A stretch of 64,000 nucleotides of DNA, taken from contig NZ_JALJWV010000001.1 of NCBI RefSeq assembly GCF_024169655.1, forward strand, positions 3,725,001-3,789,000, written 5' to 3'. A program made the translations under genes and the position numbers. Under the pieces are notes generated by a model. That model did no database searches. It worked only from the letters and a program-made list of their open reading frames with translations, and had not been told where the DNA came from. The DNA is from Pseudomonas marginalis. GTDB lineage: Bacteria; Pseudomonadota; Gammaproteobacteria; Pseudomonadales; Pseudomonadaceae. The first letter of the stretch is position 1. Each line of letters opens with the position of its first letter. This document shows positions 16,702 through 24,289 of the stretch, piece after piece.

Positions 16702-17780
16702 GGCTTCGACTCCTGAGGGCTGCGGTGCAACGGGCTGACTTCTGCGGCGCGGCGCAGGTAGGAACTGGCGTAGGCGGCCGAACGCGCGGCCAGCAACGGG
16801 TCATTCGAGGCTTCGATACCGCTTGGCAGAATCAGCGGATCGAAGTTGATGTCGCGGCAATCGCCGTCTGCTTGCGCTTGGCTGCTTTGCAGCACCAGGG
16901 TGCCGGCGTTCAACACGGTGTGCTCACCGATCCAGGGTTTGCTTGCATCGTCGAGCGGATCGCCGGGGTTGGCCAGGGTCAGCTTCAACTGCCAGCGCAG
17001 CGGTCCGGAAGCCAGGCGTTGCACCAGGTCTTTTTCCAGGAAGTCACTGCCGGCTGGCGCGGTATCGCCCACAGCATCCTGGCTCTGCGCGACAACCGCC
17101 CAACGCACGGCCTGGCGCTTGCCATCGGCGCCCACCAGGAAAAACGCGTTGATACCGTTGTAGGTTTCCGTCGCATAGCTGGCGGATGGCTTGGCCGTCT
17201 TGACCCACGCCAGGAACGGCGCGGCCTCGGGATGGGCCGCAAAGAACGCCGGCATATTCGCCGGGTTCGGCTTGCCGGTGGCTGGATCGGGCGCGCCGGC
17301 CTTGAGCAGTTGGTAGAACGCCTCAGGGGTGCCCACCGGAAACACCGGCATGCTGTTCATCCCGGTGCGCCACTGCTGGCCGTTGGCCTGGCTGAATTGC
17401 ACGGCAAAACTGCGGATCGGCACGCTGCTGTCCGGCGCGTAGGGATTACCGCTGGGCAAGGCAAACCGGCCGATCAATGGGGTCTTGGCCGCGCTGAATA
17501 CCTGGGCACTGGAGTAGGCCCGCGCCTCGGCGCTGCTCTCGAAGTACCCCGCGACACACACGCCCTTGGCATGGTTGCGCCGGAACCCCGGGTGGACGCC
17601 GTTATTGGTTTCCAGGGCATTGACCAGGGTTTTGGGCTGCAGGCGTTGTGGGTCGAAGGTGCCGTTGACGTAGGCAAACGCCCCGGCGACAGCCGCTACC
17701 ACGCCACCGATACACGCCAGCCTAAGCACCAGGCTAGCCGTGCCGAGTGGCCGACGGGGCGGTGATGAGTGATCTACCAT
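16698..17780 (-). CDS. Catalase-family peroxidase, membrane-anchored (SrpA-like)
   Basis: The 360-residue heme protein has an N-terminal membrane anchor (LACIGGVVAAVAGAFAYV) and then a minimal catalase core. The distal His lies in GFRRNHAKGVCVAGYF, and the proximal heme Tyr motif is near the C terminus (DPLLAARSAAYASSYLRRA). It is much shorter than monofunctional catalases and belongs to the SrpA-like catalase-related peroxidases. It probably reduces H2O2 or organic peroxides in the periplasm with electrons from the overlapping cytochrome b561. GGAG lies before the ATG, and an ECF-type promoter at 17821-17847 matches the one before the sigma gene at 21806. Confidence 0.92.
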   Translation of the reverse strand: MVDHSSPPRRPLGTASLVLRLACIGGVVAAVAGAFAYVNGTFDPQRLQPKTLVNALETNNGVHPGFRRNHAKGVCVAGYFESSAEARAYSSAQVFSAAKTPLIGRFALPSGNPYAPDSSVPIRSFAVQFSQANGQQWRTGMNSMPVFPVGTPEAFYQLLKAGAPDPATGKPNPANMPAFFAAHPEAAPFLAWVKTAKPSASYATETYNGINAFFLVGADGKRQAVRWAVVAQSQDAVGDTAPAGSDFLEKDLVQRLASGPLRWQLKLTLANPGDPLDDASKPWIGEHTVLNAGTLVLQSSQAQADGDCRDINFDPLILPSGIEASNDPLLAARSAAYASSYLRRAAEVSPLHRSPQESKP

Positions 17781-17820
17781 GAAAGCTCCAGGGCACGTGG
17801 CCAGGGGGGAATTGAGCTAT

Positions 17821-17847
17821 GAGACGAATCCCGTGTAGGTTTATTCC
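17821..17847 (-). promoter_or_regulatory. ECF-sigma promoter of the peroxidase-cytochrome b561 operon
   Basis: On the minus strand GGAATAA (17841-17847) and GTCTC (17821-17825) are separated by 15 bases. The promoter before the ECF sigma gene at 21748-21775 has the identical GGAATAA and a GTCTA also 15 bases away, and both spacers contain CCTACA/CCTACAC. This links the operon to the sigma factor. Confidence 0.82.
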
Positions 17848-17900
17848 CCTTCCGCTGTAGTTTTTTTCAGAGTAGCCCCAGCACTGGGTCCTGCGCCCTC

Positions 17901-18665
17901 CTAGACCTGATTAAACACGGCCGCTCGCTTGTCGAGAAACGCCCGCATGCCCTCCTGCTGATCAGGCGTGGCGAACAGACTGTGGAACAGCCGGCGTTCC
18001 AGCCGCACGCCCTCGTGCAAGCCCAGCTGCAGGGATTGCTCGACCGCTTCACGCGCCGCCCGCGTGGCCAGGCGAGAAAAACCGGCGATTTGCGCGGCCA
18101 CCACCAGCGTCTGCTCCAACAAGCTCGTCGCCGGATAGACACGCGACACCAGCCCGGCCTGTTCAGCCTCCTGAGCGCTCATCGGCCGCCCGGTCAGCAC
18201 CAGGTCCATGGTCTTGGCCTTGCCGATCAAGCCTGTCAGACGCTGGGTCGCGCCCATGCCTGGGATCACGCCGAGCTTGATCTCCGGCTGGGCAAAGGTG
18301 GCGCTATCGGCAGCAAAAATCATGTCGCACATCAGCGCCAGCTCACAGCCGCCACCGAAGGCGTAACCGTTGACGGCGGCGATGGTCGGCGTGCGCAGGC
18401 GGGTAAATGCCTCCCAGCCGACGAAGTAATCCTCGTTGAGCATGTCCTGATAGGTCTTGCCGCTCATCTCCTTGATATCGGCTCCGGCGGCAAAATACTG
18501 CGCACCGCCGGTGATGACAAAACACCCGACCTGGGGGTCTTGGTCCAGAGCCTCCAGACAGGAAACCAGCTCGGTCATCAGCGCCGAGTTCAGCGCATTC
18601 TTGACCTGGGGACGATTGAGCCTGACCAGGACCACCCGACCCTGACGCTCGATCACTACATTCAT
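17901..18665 (-). CDS. Enoyl-CoA hydratase/isomerase family protein
   Basis: The crotonase-fold protein has 254 residues. The ATG at 18665 is chosen because GGAGGT lies six bases upstream. The oxyanion hole is seen in YFAAGADIKEMSG and GYAFGGGCELALMCDMIFA, and both catalytic glutamates are present (GGCELAL and QPEIKLGVIPGMGATQRL), so hydratase activity is expected. It is the third gene after the adenylation protein and the membrane flavo-oxidoreductase, 43 bases beyond the latter, and is probably part of their operon. The substrate is unknown. Confidence 0.9.
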   Translation of the reverse strand: MNVVIERQGRVVLVRLNRPQVKNALNSALMTELVSCLEALDQDPQVGCFVITGGAQYFAAGADIKEMSGKTYQDMLNEDYFVGWEAFTRLRTPTIAAVNGYAFGGGCELALMCDMIFAADSATFAQPEIKLGVIPGMGATQRLTGLIGKAKTMDLVLTGRPMSAQEAEQAGLVSRVYPATSLLEQTLVVAAQIAGFSRLATRAAREAVEQSLQLGLHEGVRLERRLFHSLFATPDQQEGMRAFLDKRAAVFNQV

Positions 18666-18708
18666 AGGCACCTCCAGTGATTGATATTGTTGAATGAACA
18701 CGCGCTTT

Positions 18709-20007
18709 TCAGGAATCCCAGATCGCGCCATAGGCGGGTATGCCCCGGGCTTCCAGCGCTTGCACCACCTGTCGCGTCAGTCGTTGGTTGGCGATACAGA
18801 TCACAGCCTCCGCGCCAAAGGCTTGCACCGCGCCGTAGGCCAACTGCACCAGGTCCGGTTTGCCGCGCGCATCGGTGTCCCAGATCAACGCGCCGGGCTG
18901 GGCGCGCAGGATCTCGTCGACCCATTCGTCGCCGTAGGTCTTCCTTGGGCTGCGGGTCGACCAGATCAGTTGAATCGGCAGCCGCGCCGCGAGTAAATGC
19001 GGCATGACCGGACCGATCCCGCTGCCGGTAGCGACGTACACCACCGACTTGAACAGGGTTTCCACATTGGCCACGCCGGCAGTGGTGATGCCCTTGACCC
19101 ATACATGGCTCGGCAAGTCCTCGATAAACCGCCCCGTCCAATCCCCGGCGCGGGAGATGGTCAGACGAAACCCGGCCTGGCCCGGCGTAGGGATGTTGGC
19201 AAAGGAGTGCCACTCCAGCAGCGGATGCCGGCTGATCGCAGTCGACGAACCGGCGAAAGGCGTGGTGTGGGTAAAACGCGTAATCACCGCATGCCCGGAA
19301 GGCCGCGTGTGTTCAACGGCAACCTTGCGCAGCCGCAGCCAGGGCAGCGCGATGCTCAGCGTCAACAGCACCAGCATCCAGAACGCGCAACTGCGCAACA
19401 GGCTCGCAAAGCTATCGACGGACGCCAGCACCGTCAGCCCCCAAAACAACAGCAACGCGCCCCAACCCGCAAACCGATGAACCCGCTCGAAGCCATTGTG
19501 AAATCGCCCCCGAATGCGCGGTTGCGCCATGACCACCATCAACAGCAACACACCGAGCAACGTAGCGCCGAGCCACAACCCGGCGAGCGAAACACTGCCC
19601 GGCTGCTGCAGATAGTCCGTGGCCCGCACACCGACCCACCCCGCGAACCAACCCGTGGCCGCCAGGGCCGCGCCGCTGTGCAGCCCGCCGACGTGGTACA
19701 CCTTGGCCGCGCTGCGCCGCACACGCAGCGGCCAGGTGACGGGGACACGCGTCGCCAACCAGAACAACGCATTGATCAGGTATTGCTGGCGAATCAGGAT
19801 CGCCAGCGACAGGTTGATCAGCACCAGCTCCGACAACGTCTGCGCGGTGATGCCCGGCAGGCCGACGCCGAACACGGCAAACGCGAGGTTGCTGATCAAC
19901 ACCAGCGCCATCAGGCGGTTGTAGTAGGAAAATACCGGCAACGCCGTCCAGCGCCGCCAGAGCGCCGGCTTGGGCGGCACCACGGTTTGGCTCAGCGCAT
20001 CAAGCAT
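18709..20007 (-). CDS. Six-TM FAD/NAD(P)-binding oxidoreductase resembling the C-terminal half of fungal TmpL/TmpA
   Basis: The product has 432 residues. Six hydrophobic segments are seen around residues 25-50, 58-77, 108-130, 143-165, 178-197 and 203-224, with His-bearing motifs KVYHVGGLHSG and FERVHRFAGW that could bind heme. The C-terminal ~200 residues look like a ferredoxin-reductase/NOX module: an FAD-type strand (LLEWHSFANIP) and a nucleotide-binding VYVATGSGIGPVMPHLL. Fungal TmpL, as I recall, joins an AMP-binding domain, six TM helices and such a reductase. Here the AMP-binding protein is a separate gene overlapping by eight bases. Function inferred: membrane redox enzyme, acceptor unknown. 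Confidence 0.78.
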   Translation of the reverse strand: MLDALSQTVVPPKPALWRRWTALPVFSYYNRLMALVLISNLAFAVFGVGLPGITAQTLSELVLINLSLAILIRQQYLINALFWLATRVPVTWPLRVRRSAAKVYHVGGLHSGAALAATGWFAGWVGVRATDYLQQPGSVSLAGLWLGATLLGVLLLMVVMAQPRIRGRFHNGFERVHRFAGWGALLLFWGLTVLASVDSFASLLRSCAFWMLVLLTLSIALPWLRLRKVAVEHTRPSGHAVITRFTHTTPFAGSSTAISRHPLLEWHSFANIPTPGQAGFRLTISRAGDWTGRFIEDLPSHVWVKGITTAGVANVETLFKSVVYVATGSGIGPVMPHLLAARLPIQLIWSTRSPRKTYGDEWVDEILRAQPGALIWDTDARGKPDLVQLAYGAVQAFGAEAVICIANQRLTRQVVQALEARGIPAYGAIWDS

Positions 20008-21607
20008 GGCCAGACTCCCGCGGCGCGAACGCCTGCAATGCCACCCACCGTTGGCGCGCCCGTTGCAGCAACAGCGCCTTGTCGATCTTGCCCCTGGCGG
20101 TCAGTGGAAAATGCTCCACCACGTCAATCAGTGACGGCACGCAGTAATAGGCCAGGCGTTGCTCGCACTGCAATCGGCAAGACGCGACGTCGGCGCCGGC
20201 CGGCGAAACAAAGGCCACCAAGGTGCGGCTGTCGAGCTTCAGCGTGACCGCCCGCGTGCAGCCATCGCCGGCCTCCAGGGCGGTGGACACCGCGTCCAGT
20301 TCCACGCGGAACCCGCGGACTTTCACTTGGTCATCGACGCGGCCCAAGTGCTCGAGTTGTCCGTCGGCGGTCCAGCGCCCTAGGTCGCGCGTGCGGAACA
20401 TCATGGCGTCGCCGCCCAGAAAGGGGTCCGGGCGGTACCGTTCGTGGGTCAGTGCGCGGTTGTTCAGGTAGCCCGCCGTCACCCCGGCGCCGCCCGCCCA
20501 CATTTCCCCGGTTTGCCCCAACTCACAGGGGCGGCCCTGTTCGTCGAGCACGTACACGCTGTTGTTGGGTGTCGGCTGGCCAATGGTCAATGGCGCGCCA
20601 GGCACATGCCGATGCAGCGTGTTGACGATGGTGGTTTCGGTGGGCCCGCAGCCGTTGTAGAACGTGCAGTGCTCGGCCCAACGCTCGGCCAGGGCCTGGG
20701 AACAGGGTTCTCCGGCGACCGCGACCACCTGGAGATCGGGGCACTGCCGAGGGTCGAGGCGCGCCAGTATCGAGGGGGTTGCAATCAACACATGGCACTG
20801 TGCAGCGGTCTGTGCAATGGCTTTGCCGCGAATCAGCAACGTCGCGCCATGGGCCAGGCAGCCGAGTATTTCCCAGGCCGCCATGTCGAACCCGATATTG
20901 AGGATCTGCCCCACGTTGCGGCCCGGCGCCATGCCCATCCGCCCGGGCTGCGTCAGCAGGATGTTGCAGACGTTACGGTGACTGACACACACGCCGTTGG
21001 GGCGCCCTGTCGTGCCGGACGTGAACAGCACGAAACACAGGTCATGGGTGTCGGCGGCGGCGAACGCGGGATGATGGTCCTGGGAGATCCAGGGCTCTTC
21101 GGCCAGGAAGGTGTCCAGGCACAGGCGGCGCTGGGCGGCGTCCGGCGGAATGCGATCCGCGAGGTTCGACAGGGTCAGAATCACCGGGCTGGTCAAGGAC
21201 TCGAGGACCATGGCCAGTTGCAGGGGCGGTACGATTCTGGCGTCCTGCGGCACATACGCGGCGCCGACCTTCAACACCGCCAACAGGCCCACCACCATGG
21301 GGATCGAACGCTCGACGAACAGCGCCACCGTGTCGCCGCGTTGCACGCCCTGCTCGACCAGACGCGCGGCCAAACGATTGGCTTGGCGGTTGAGTTGTTC
21401 GTAACTGATGCGCTGTCCCGCGCACACCGCCGCCGTCGCGTGTGGCGCCAGCGCCGCTTGCGCTTCGATGGCGTGGTGGATACAGCCGTAGCCCGGAGGG
21501 GTTGACGGGCCAAAGCCCCATTGCTCAAACAAGACTCGCTGCAGGACAGACAGATGCGCCAGCACCGGGTGGGAAAAAAGCTGCTTGTCGGTCGGTGAAA
21601 ACGTCAT
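20000..21607 (-). CDS. Stand-alone NRPS-type amino-acid adenylation protein
   Basis: The 535-residue adenylate-forming enzyme has clear core motifs: A3 LFTSGTTGRPNGV, A4 NIGFDMAAWE, A5 YNGCGPTETTI, A7 FRTRDLGRW, A8 GRVDDQVKVRGFRVEL and A10 TARGKIDK with the catalytic Lys. The Asp of GFDMAAW matches Asp235 of NRPS codes, implying an alpha-amino acid. No carrier domain or condensation partner is present. AAGG precedes the ATG at 21607. Its last codons overlap the six-TM oxidoreductase gene, so the pair mirrors a split fungal TmpL. The first ~30 residues are outside the canonical fold. Confidence 0.88.
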   Translation of the reverse strand: MTFSPTDKQLFSHPVLAHLSVLQRVLFEQWGFGPSTPPGYGCIHHAIEAQAALAPHATAAVCAGQRISYEQLNRQANRLAARLVEQGVQRGDTVALFVERSIPMVVGLLAVLKVGAAYVPQDARIVPPLQLAMVLESLTSPVILTLSNLADRIPPDAAQRRLCLDTFLAEEPWISQDHHPAFAAADTHDLCFVLFTSGTTGRPNGVCVSHRNVCNILLTQPGRMGMAPGRNVGQILNIGFDMAAWEILGCLAHGATLLIRGKAIAQTAAQCHVLIATPSILARLDPRQCPDLQVVAVAGEPCSQALAERWAEHCTFYNGCGPTETTIVNTLHRHVPGAPLTIGQPTPNNSVYVLDEQGRPCELGQTGEMWAGGAGVTAGYLNNRALTHERYRPDPFLGGDAMMFRTRDLGRWTADGQLEHLGRVDDQVKVRGFRVELDAVSTALEAGDGCTRAVTLKLDSRTLVAFVSPAGADVASCRLQCEQRLAYYCVPSLIDVVEHFPLTARGKIDKALLLQRARQRWVALQAFAPRESGHA

Positions 21608-21747
21608 GGATACACCCTTATCGGTTGACTGCCGAAAAATAGCTGGCAGGTACGAGGGTGGATTGAGGCGCGAGCCGGTGATTACAGGTGCTCAGGATTT
21701 ACAGAAACGTCTCACCGTCACGCGTAAAGTTTCTTTTCATCGCGAGT

Positions 21748-21775
21748 GGAATAACCTACAGGGAGCAGCGTCTAC
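21748..21775 (+). promoter_or_regulatory. ECF-sigma promoter (autoregulation of the sigma gene)
   Basis: GGAATAA (21748-21754) and GTCTAC (21770-21775) are separated by 15 bases, a typical ECF layout. It shares -35, spacing and the CCTACA spacer element with the peroxidase promoter at 17821-17847. Transcription would begin near 21782, leaving a leader of about 24 bases. Confidence 0.82.
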
Positions 21776-21805
21776 CTGCATACAACCGGCTAGACTCGAT
21801 TCCCC

Positions 21806-22312
21806 ATGCATGAACTCGACGAACAGTTACGTGAACTCATCCCCAGGCTGCGGCGTTTTGCCGTGTCCTTGAGCCGTAACGCCAGCAGCGCCGACGACCT
21901 GGTGCAATCGACCCTGGAACGGGCGATCACGCGCTGGGCCGACAAAACCGTCGACGGCGACCTGCGCGCCTGGCTGTTCTCGATCCTCTACCGGCAGTTT
22001 CTCGATGCCCATCGGCGCACCCGTCGCTATGCACGCATGCTTGAGTTGTTTACTGGCCGCGATGATGTGCAGCCCTCGGTCGAACGCACGGTGATCGCCC
22101 AGTCGACCCTGCAAGCCTTCGACCAGCTCAACAGCGAACAGCGCGCCTTGCTGTTGTGGGTGTCGGTCGAAGGCTTGAGCTACAAGGAAGTCGCGCAGAT
22201 TCTCGATGTGCCCATCGGCACCGTAATGTCGCGCCTGTCCAGGGCGCGCCAAGCCCTGCGTCAACTCAGCGATGGCGAAATTAGCAGCCCTTCCCTGCGG
22301 ATACTCAAATGA
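21806..22312 (+). CDS. ECF-subfamily RNA polymerase sigma factor
   Basis: The 168-residue sigma factor has region 2 (RRFAVSLSRNASSADDLVQS then LRAWLFSILYRQFLDAHRR) and region 4 (LNSEQRALLLWVSVEGLSYK then VAQILDVPIGTVMSRLSRAR). There is no C-terminal extension. Its stop overlaps the anti-sigma start by four bases. Because its own promoter and the peroxidase/cytochrome b561 promoter share the same -35/-10 pair, it very likely drives both. The gene context of catalase plus cytochrome b561 is one I recall for an ECF26-like group, but the group number is uncertain. Confidence 0.93.
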   Translation: MHELDEQLRELIPRLRRFAVSLSRNASSADDLVQSTLERAITRWADKTVDGDLRAWLFSILYRQFLDAHRRTRRYARMLELFTGRDDVQPSVERTVIAQSTLQAFDQLNSEQRALLLWVSVEGLSYKEVAQILDVPIGTVMSRLSRARQALRQLSDGEISSPSLRILK

Positions 22313-23046
22313 TCAGCCTGCCCCCCAGCGAACACGATTTGCATGCCTACGTCGATCAGCAACTGCCGCAGAGCGATCGGCGCGTGCTGGAAACCTACTT
22401 GGCGGCCCACCCCGAGGTCGCCGCTCAGGTCCATGCCTGGCAGCAGGACGCACACGTATTGCGCGCCGCCTTGAGTGGCGCACTCCAGCAGCCGGCCAAC
22501 CCGAATCTGGACCCGGCGCTGATCCGCCAGCGCATCAAGCAGCAGTCGCGCCGCCATTTCGCCACGGCGGCGCTGCTGCTGATAGCGATCAGCCTTGGCG
22601 GTCTGGGCGGCTGGCAGGCCCGCGAAGCCACGCAACCGTCCATGTTGCCCATGACTGACGCCATGCAGGCCTACCGCCTGTTTGCCCAGGACGGCGTGCT
22701 GCCCGCCGACTATCACGCCCAGGGCAGCGACACGATGCAAGCCTGGCTCGACCGCTATTTCAACCAGGCCCAGCGCCTGCCAGACCTGAGCCAGGCGGGC
22801 TTCAGTCCCGTCAGCGGGCGCTTGCTCAGCACCGAACAAGGCGCGGCGGCGATGGTGCTGTACGAAGATCTGCAAGGCCGGCACATCAGTTTTTATATCC
22901 GCCCACCTGGCCCGGAAAATAACTTCCTGCCCCGTGGCAGCCGCAGCGCCGATGGCTTGCAGGCCGAGTACTGGTCCGGCGGCGGGTACAACTACGCGAT
23001 GGTCAGCCCGGTGGATCAGCCGACCACGCCGCTGCTGCGCTTCTAG
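22309..23046 (+). CDS. Membrane-spanning anti-sigma factor
   Basis: The 245-residue protein begins with a short cytoplasmic helical domain (EHDLHAYVDQQLPQSDRRVL) of the anti-sigma type. A single TM segment follows at about residues 86-104 (TAALLLIAISLGGLGG), then a periplasmic C-terminal domain of about 140 residues (AAAMVLYEDLQGRHISFYIR; YWSGGGYNYAMVSP). It overlaps the sigma gene by four bases and so should hold that factor inactive at the membrane. No zinc HxxxCxxC motif is visible, so sensing is probably through the periplasmic part. Confidence 0.92.
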   Translation: MISLPPSEHDLHAYVDQQLPQSDRRVLETYLAAHPEVAAQVHAWQQDAHVLRAALSGALQQPANPNLDPALIRQRIKQQSRRHFATAALLLIAISLGGLGGWQAREATQPSMLPMTDAMQAYRLFAQDGVLPADYHAQGSDTMQAWLDRYFNQAQRLPDLSQAGFSPVSGRLLSTEQGAAAMVLYEDLQGRHISFYIRPPGPENNFLPRGSRSADGLQAEYWSGGGYNYAMVSPVDQPTTPLLRF

Positions 23047-23154
23047 AAACCGACAGCCATGCGGTTTCGAGATAGCTGGCGGCGCGCTTCTCTATTGGTC
23101 AAATCCAAGGTATCGCCCTAAAGTGAGCGACCACCGCACACAGAGTGACTCCCT

Positions 23155-24249
23155 TTGGCGCCGCGTTCCCTGATCCGTCGTTTGCTCGGTAAAAAAACCC
23201 ACACCCACGACGACTCGCCCATCCCGACGTTCTTTCAGACCAAGGCCGAGCAGCACGGCTATACCCTCAGCGCCGCACAGGCCCAGGCGATTGCCGCGAT
23301 GGCGCGTGAGACCCGGCACCTGCTCGCCGGCCAGCCCACCCGCAGCCTGTATTTGCACGGGCCGGTGGGGCGCGGCAAAAGTTGGCTGCTGGATGGGTTT
23401 TTCCAGGCGTTGCCGATTGCCGAAAAACAACGTGTGCACTTCCATGACTTTTTCGCCCACCTGCACCGGGGCATGTTCGCCCATCGTCAGCACCACGACG
23501 CACTGGCCGTGACCCTTGATGCGCTGCTGGACGGCTGCCGCGTGCTGTGTTTCGACGAGTTCCACGTCCACGATATCGGCGATGCAATGCTGATCAATCG
23601 CCTGTTCAAGGCGTTGTTCCAACGTCGCGTGCTGGTGCTGGTGACGTCCAATTACCCGCCGCAAGGGCTATTGCCCAACCCGCTGTACCACGAGCGCTTC
23701 AAACCGGTGATCGAGCTGATCGCGGCGCGCATGGACGTGCTGGAAGTCAGCTCGCCCGAGGACTTCCGCAGCCTGCCCCAGGCCCATGCCGAACAGCGCT
23801 TCAGCAGCGGTCAGTACGTGTGGCCAGGCACGACGGCGCAGCGCACCGCGCTCGGGCTGCCGGCCACGGATTGCCTGGCGCAGGTGCTGAAAGTCGGCAA
23901 CCGCCCGTTGCGCTGCCGCAGCCAGCAGGCACGGCGCATCGCCTTCACGTTCGCTGACCTCTGCGAACAACTCACGGCGGTGATGGATTACCTGCTGCTG
24001 TGCCAGGACTTCGACCACTGGATCATCGACGGGCTGCCGCACCTGGCAGACTGTCCGATTGCCGTGCAACAGCGCTTTATCAATTTGGTGGACGTGCTCT
24101 ACGACCAGGATAAACAGCTGATCCTGATCGGTGCGCACCCGCTGGAGCAGGCGTTGAGCGGCCAAGCCATCGATCTGGCGCGTACTGCCAGTCGCCTGAA
24201 CCAATTGCAAGCGGTCCACCCGCAACACACGCCCGACCCGCTATCATGA
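23155..24249 (+). CDS. AFG1/ZapE-like P-loop ATPase
   Basis: A 364-residue AFG1-family ATPase with Walker A GPVGRGKSWLLDGF, Walker B RVLCFDEFHVHDIGDAML, and sensor-like LVTSNYPPQGLLPNPLYHERF. Family members include ZapE, which associates with the divisome in E. coli. The start is uncertain: the frame opens only from a TGA at 23146, and the first usable codon is TTG at 23155 without a clear ribosome site. The N-terminal region differs from the canonical zapE, so this may be a second paralog. It stands alone after the anti-sigma gene. Confidence 0.82.
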   Translation: MAPRSLIRRLLGKKTHTHDDSPIPTFFQTKAEQHGYTLSAAQAQAIAAMARETRHLLAGQPTRSLYLHGPVGRGKSWLLDGFFQALPIAEKQRVHFHDFFAHLHRGMFAHRQHHDALAVTLDALLDGCRVLCFDEFHVHDIGDAMLINRLFKALFQRRVLVLVTSNYPPQGLLPNPLYHERFKPVIELIAARMDVLEVSSPEDFRSLPQAHAEQRFSSGQYVWPGTTAQRTALGLPATDCLAQVLKVGNRPLRCRSQQARRIAFTFADLCEQLTAVMDYLLLCQDFDHWIIDGLPHLADCPIAVQQRFINLVDVLYDQDKQLILIGAHPLEQALSGQAIDLARTASRLNQLQAVHPQHTPDPLS

Positions 24250-24289
24250 GCGCCGTTTACACCCCCCTTGCCGAGTGACCGCGCCGTTC

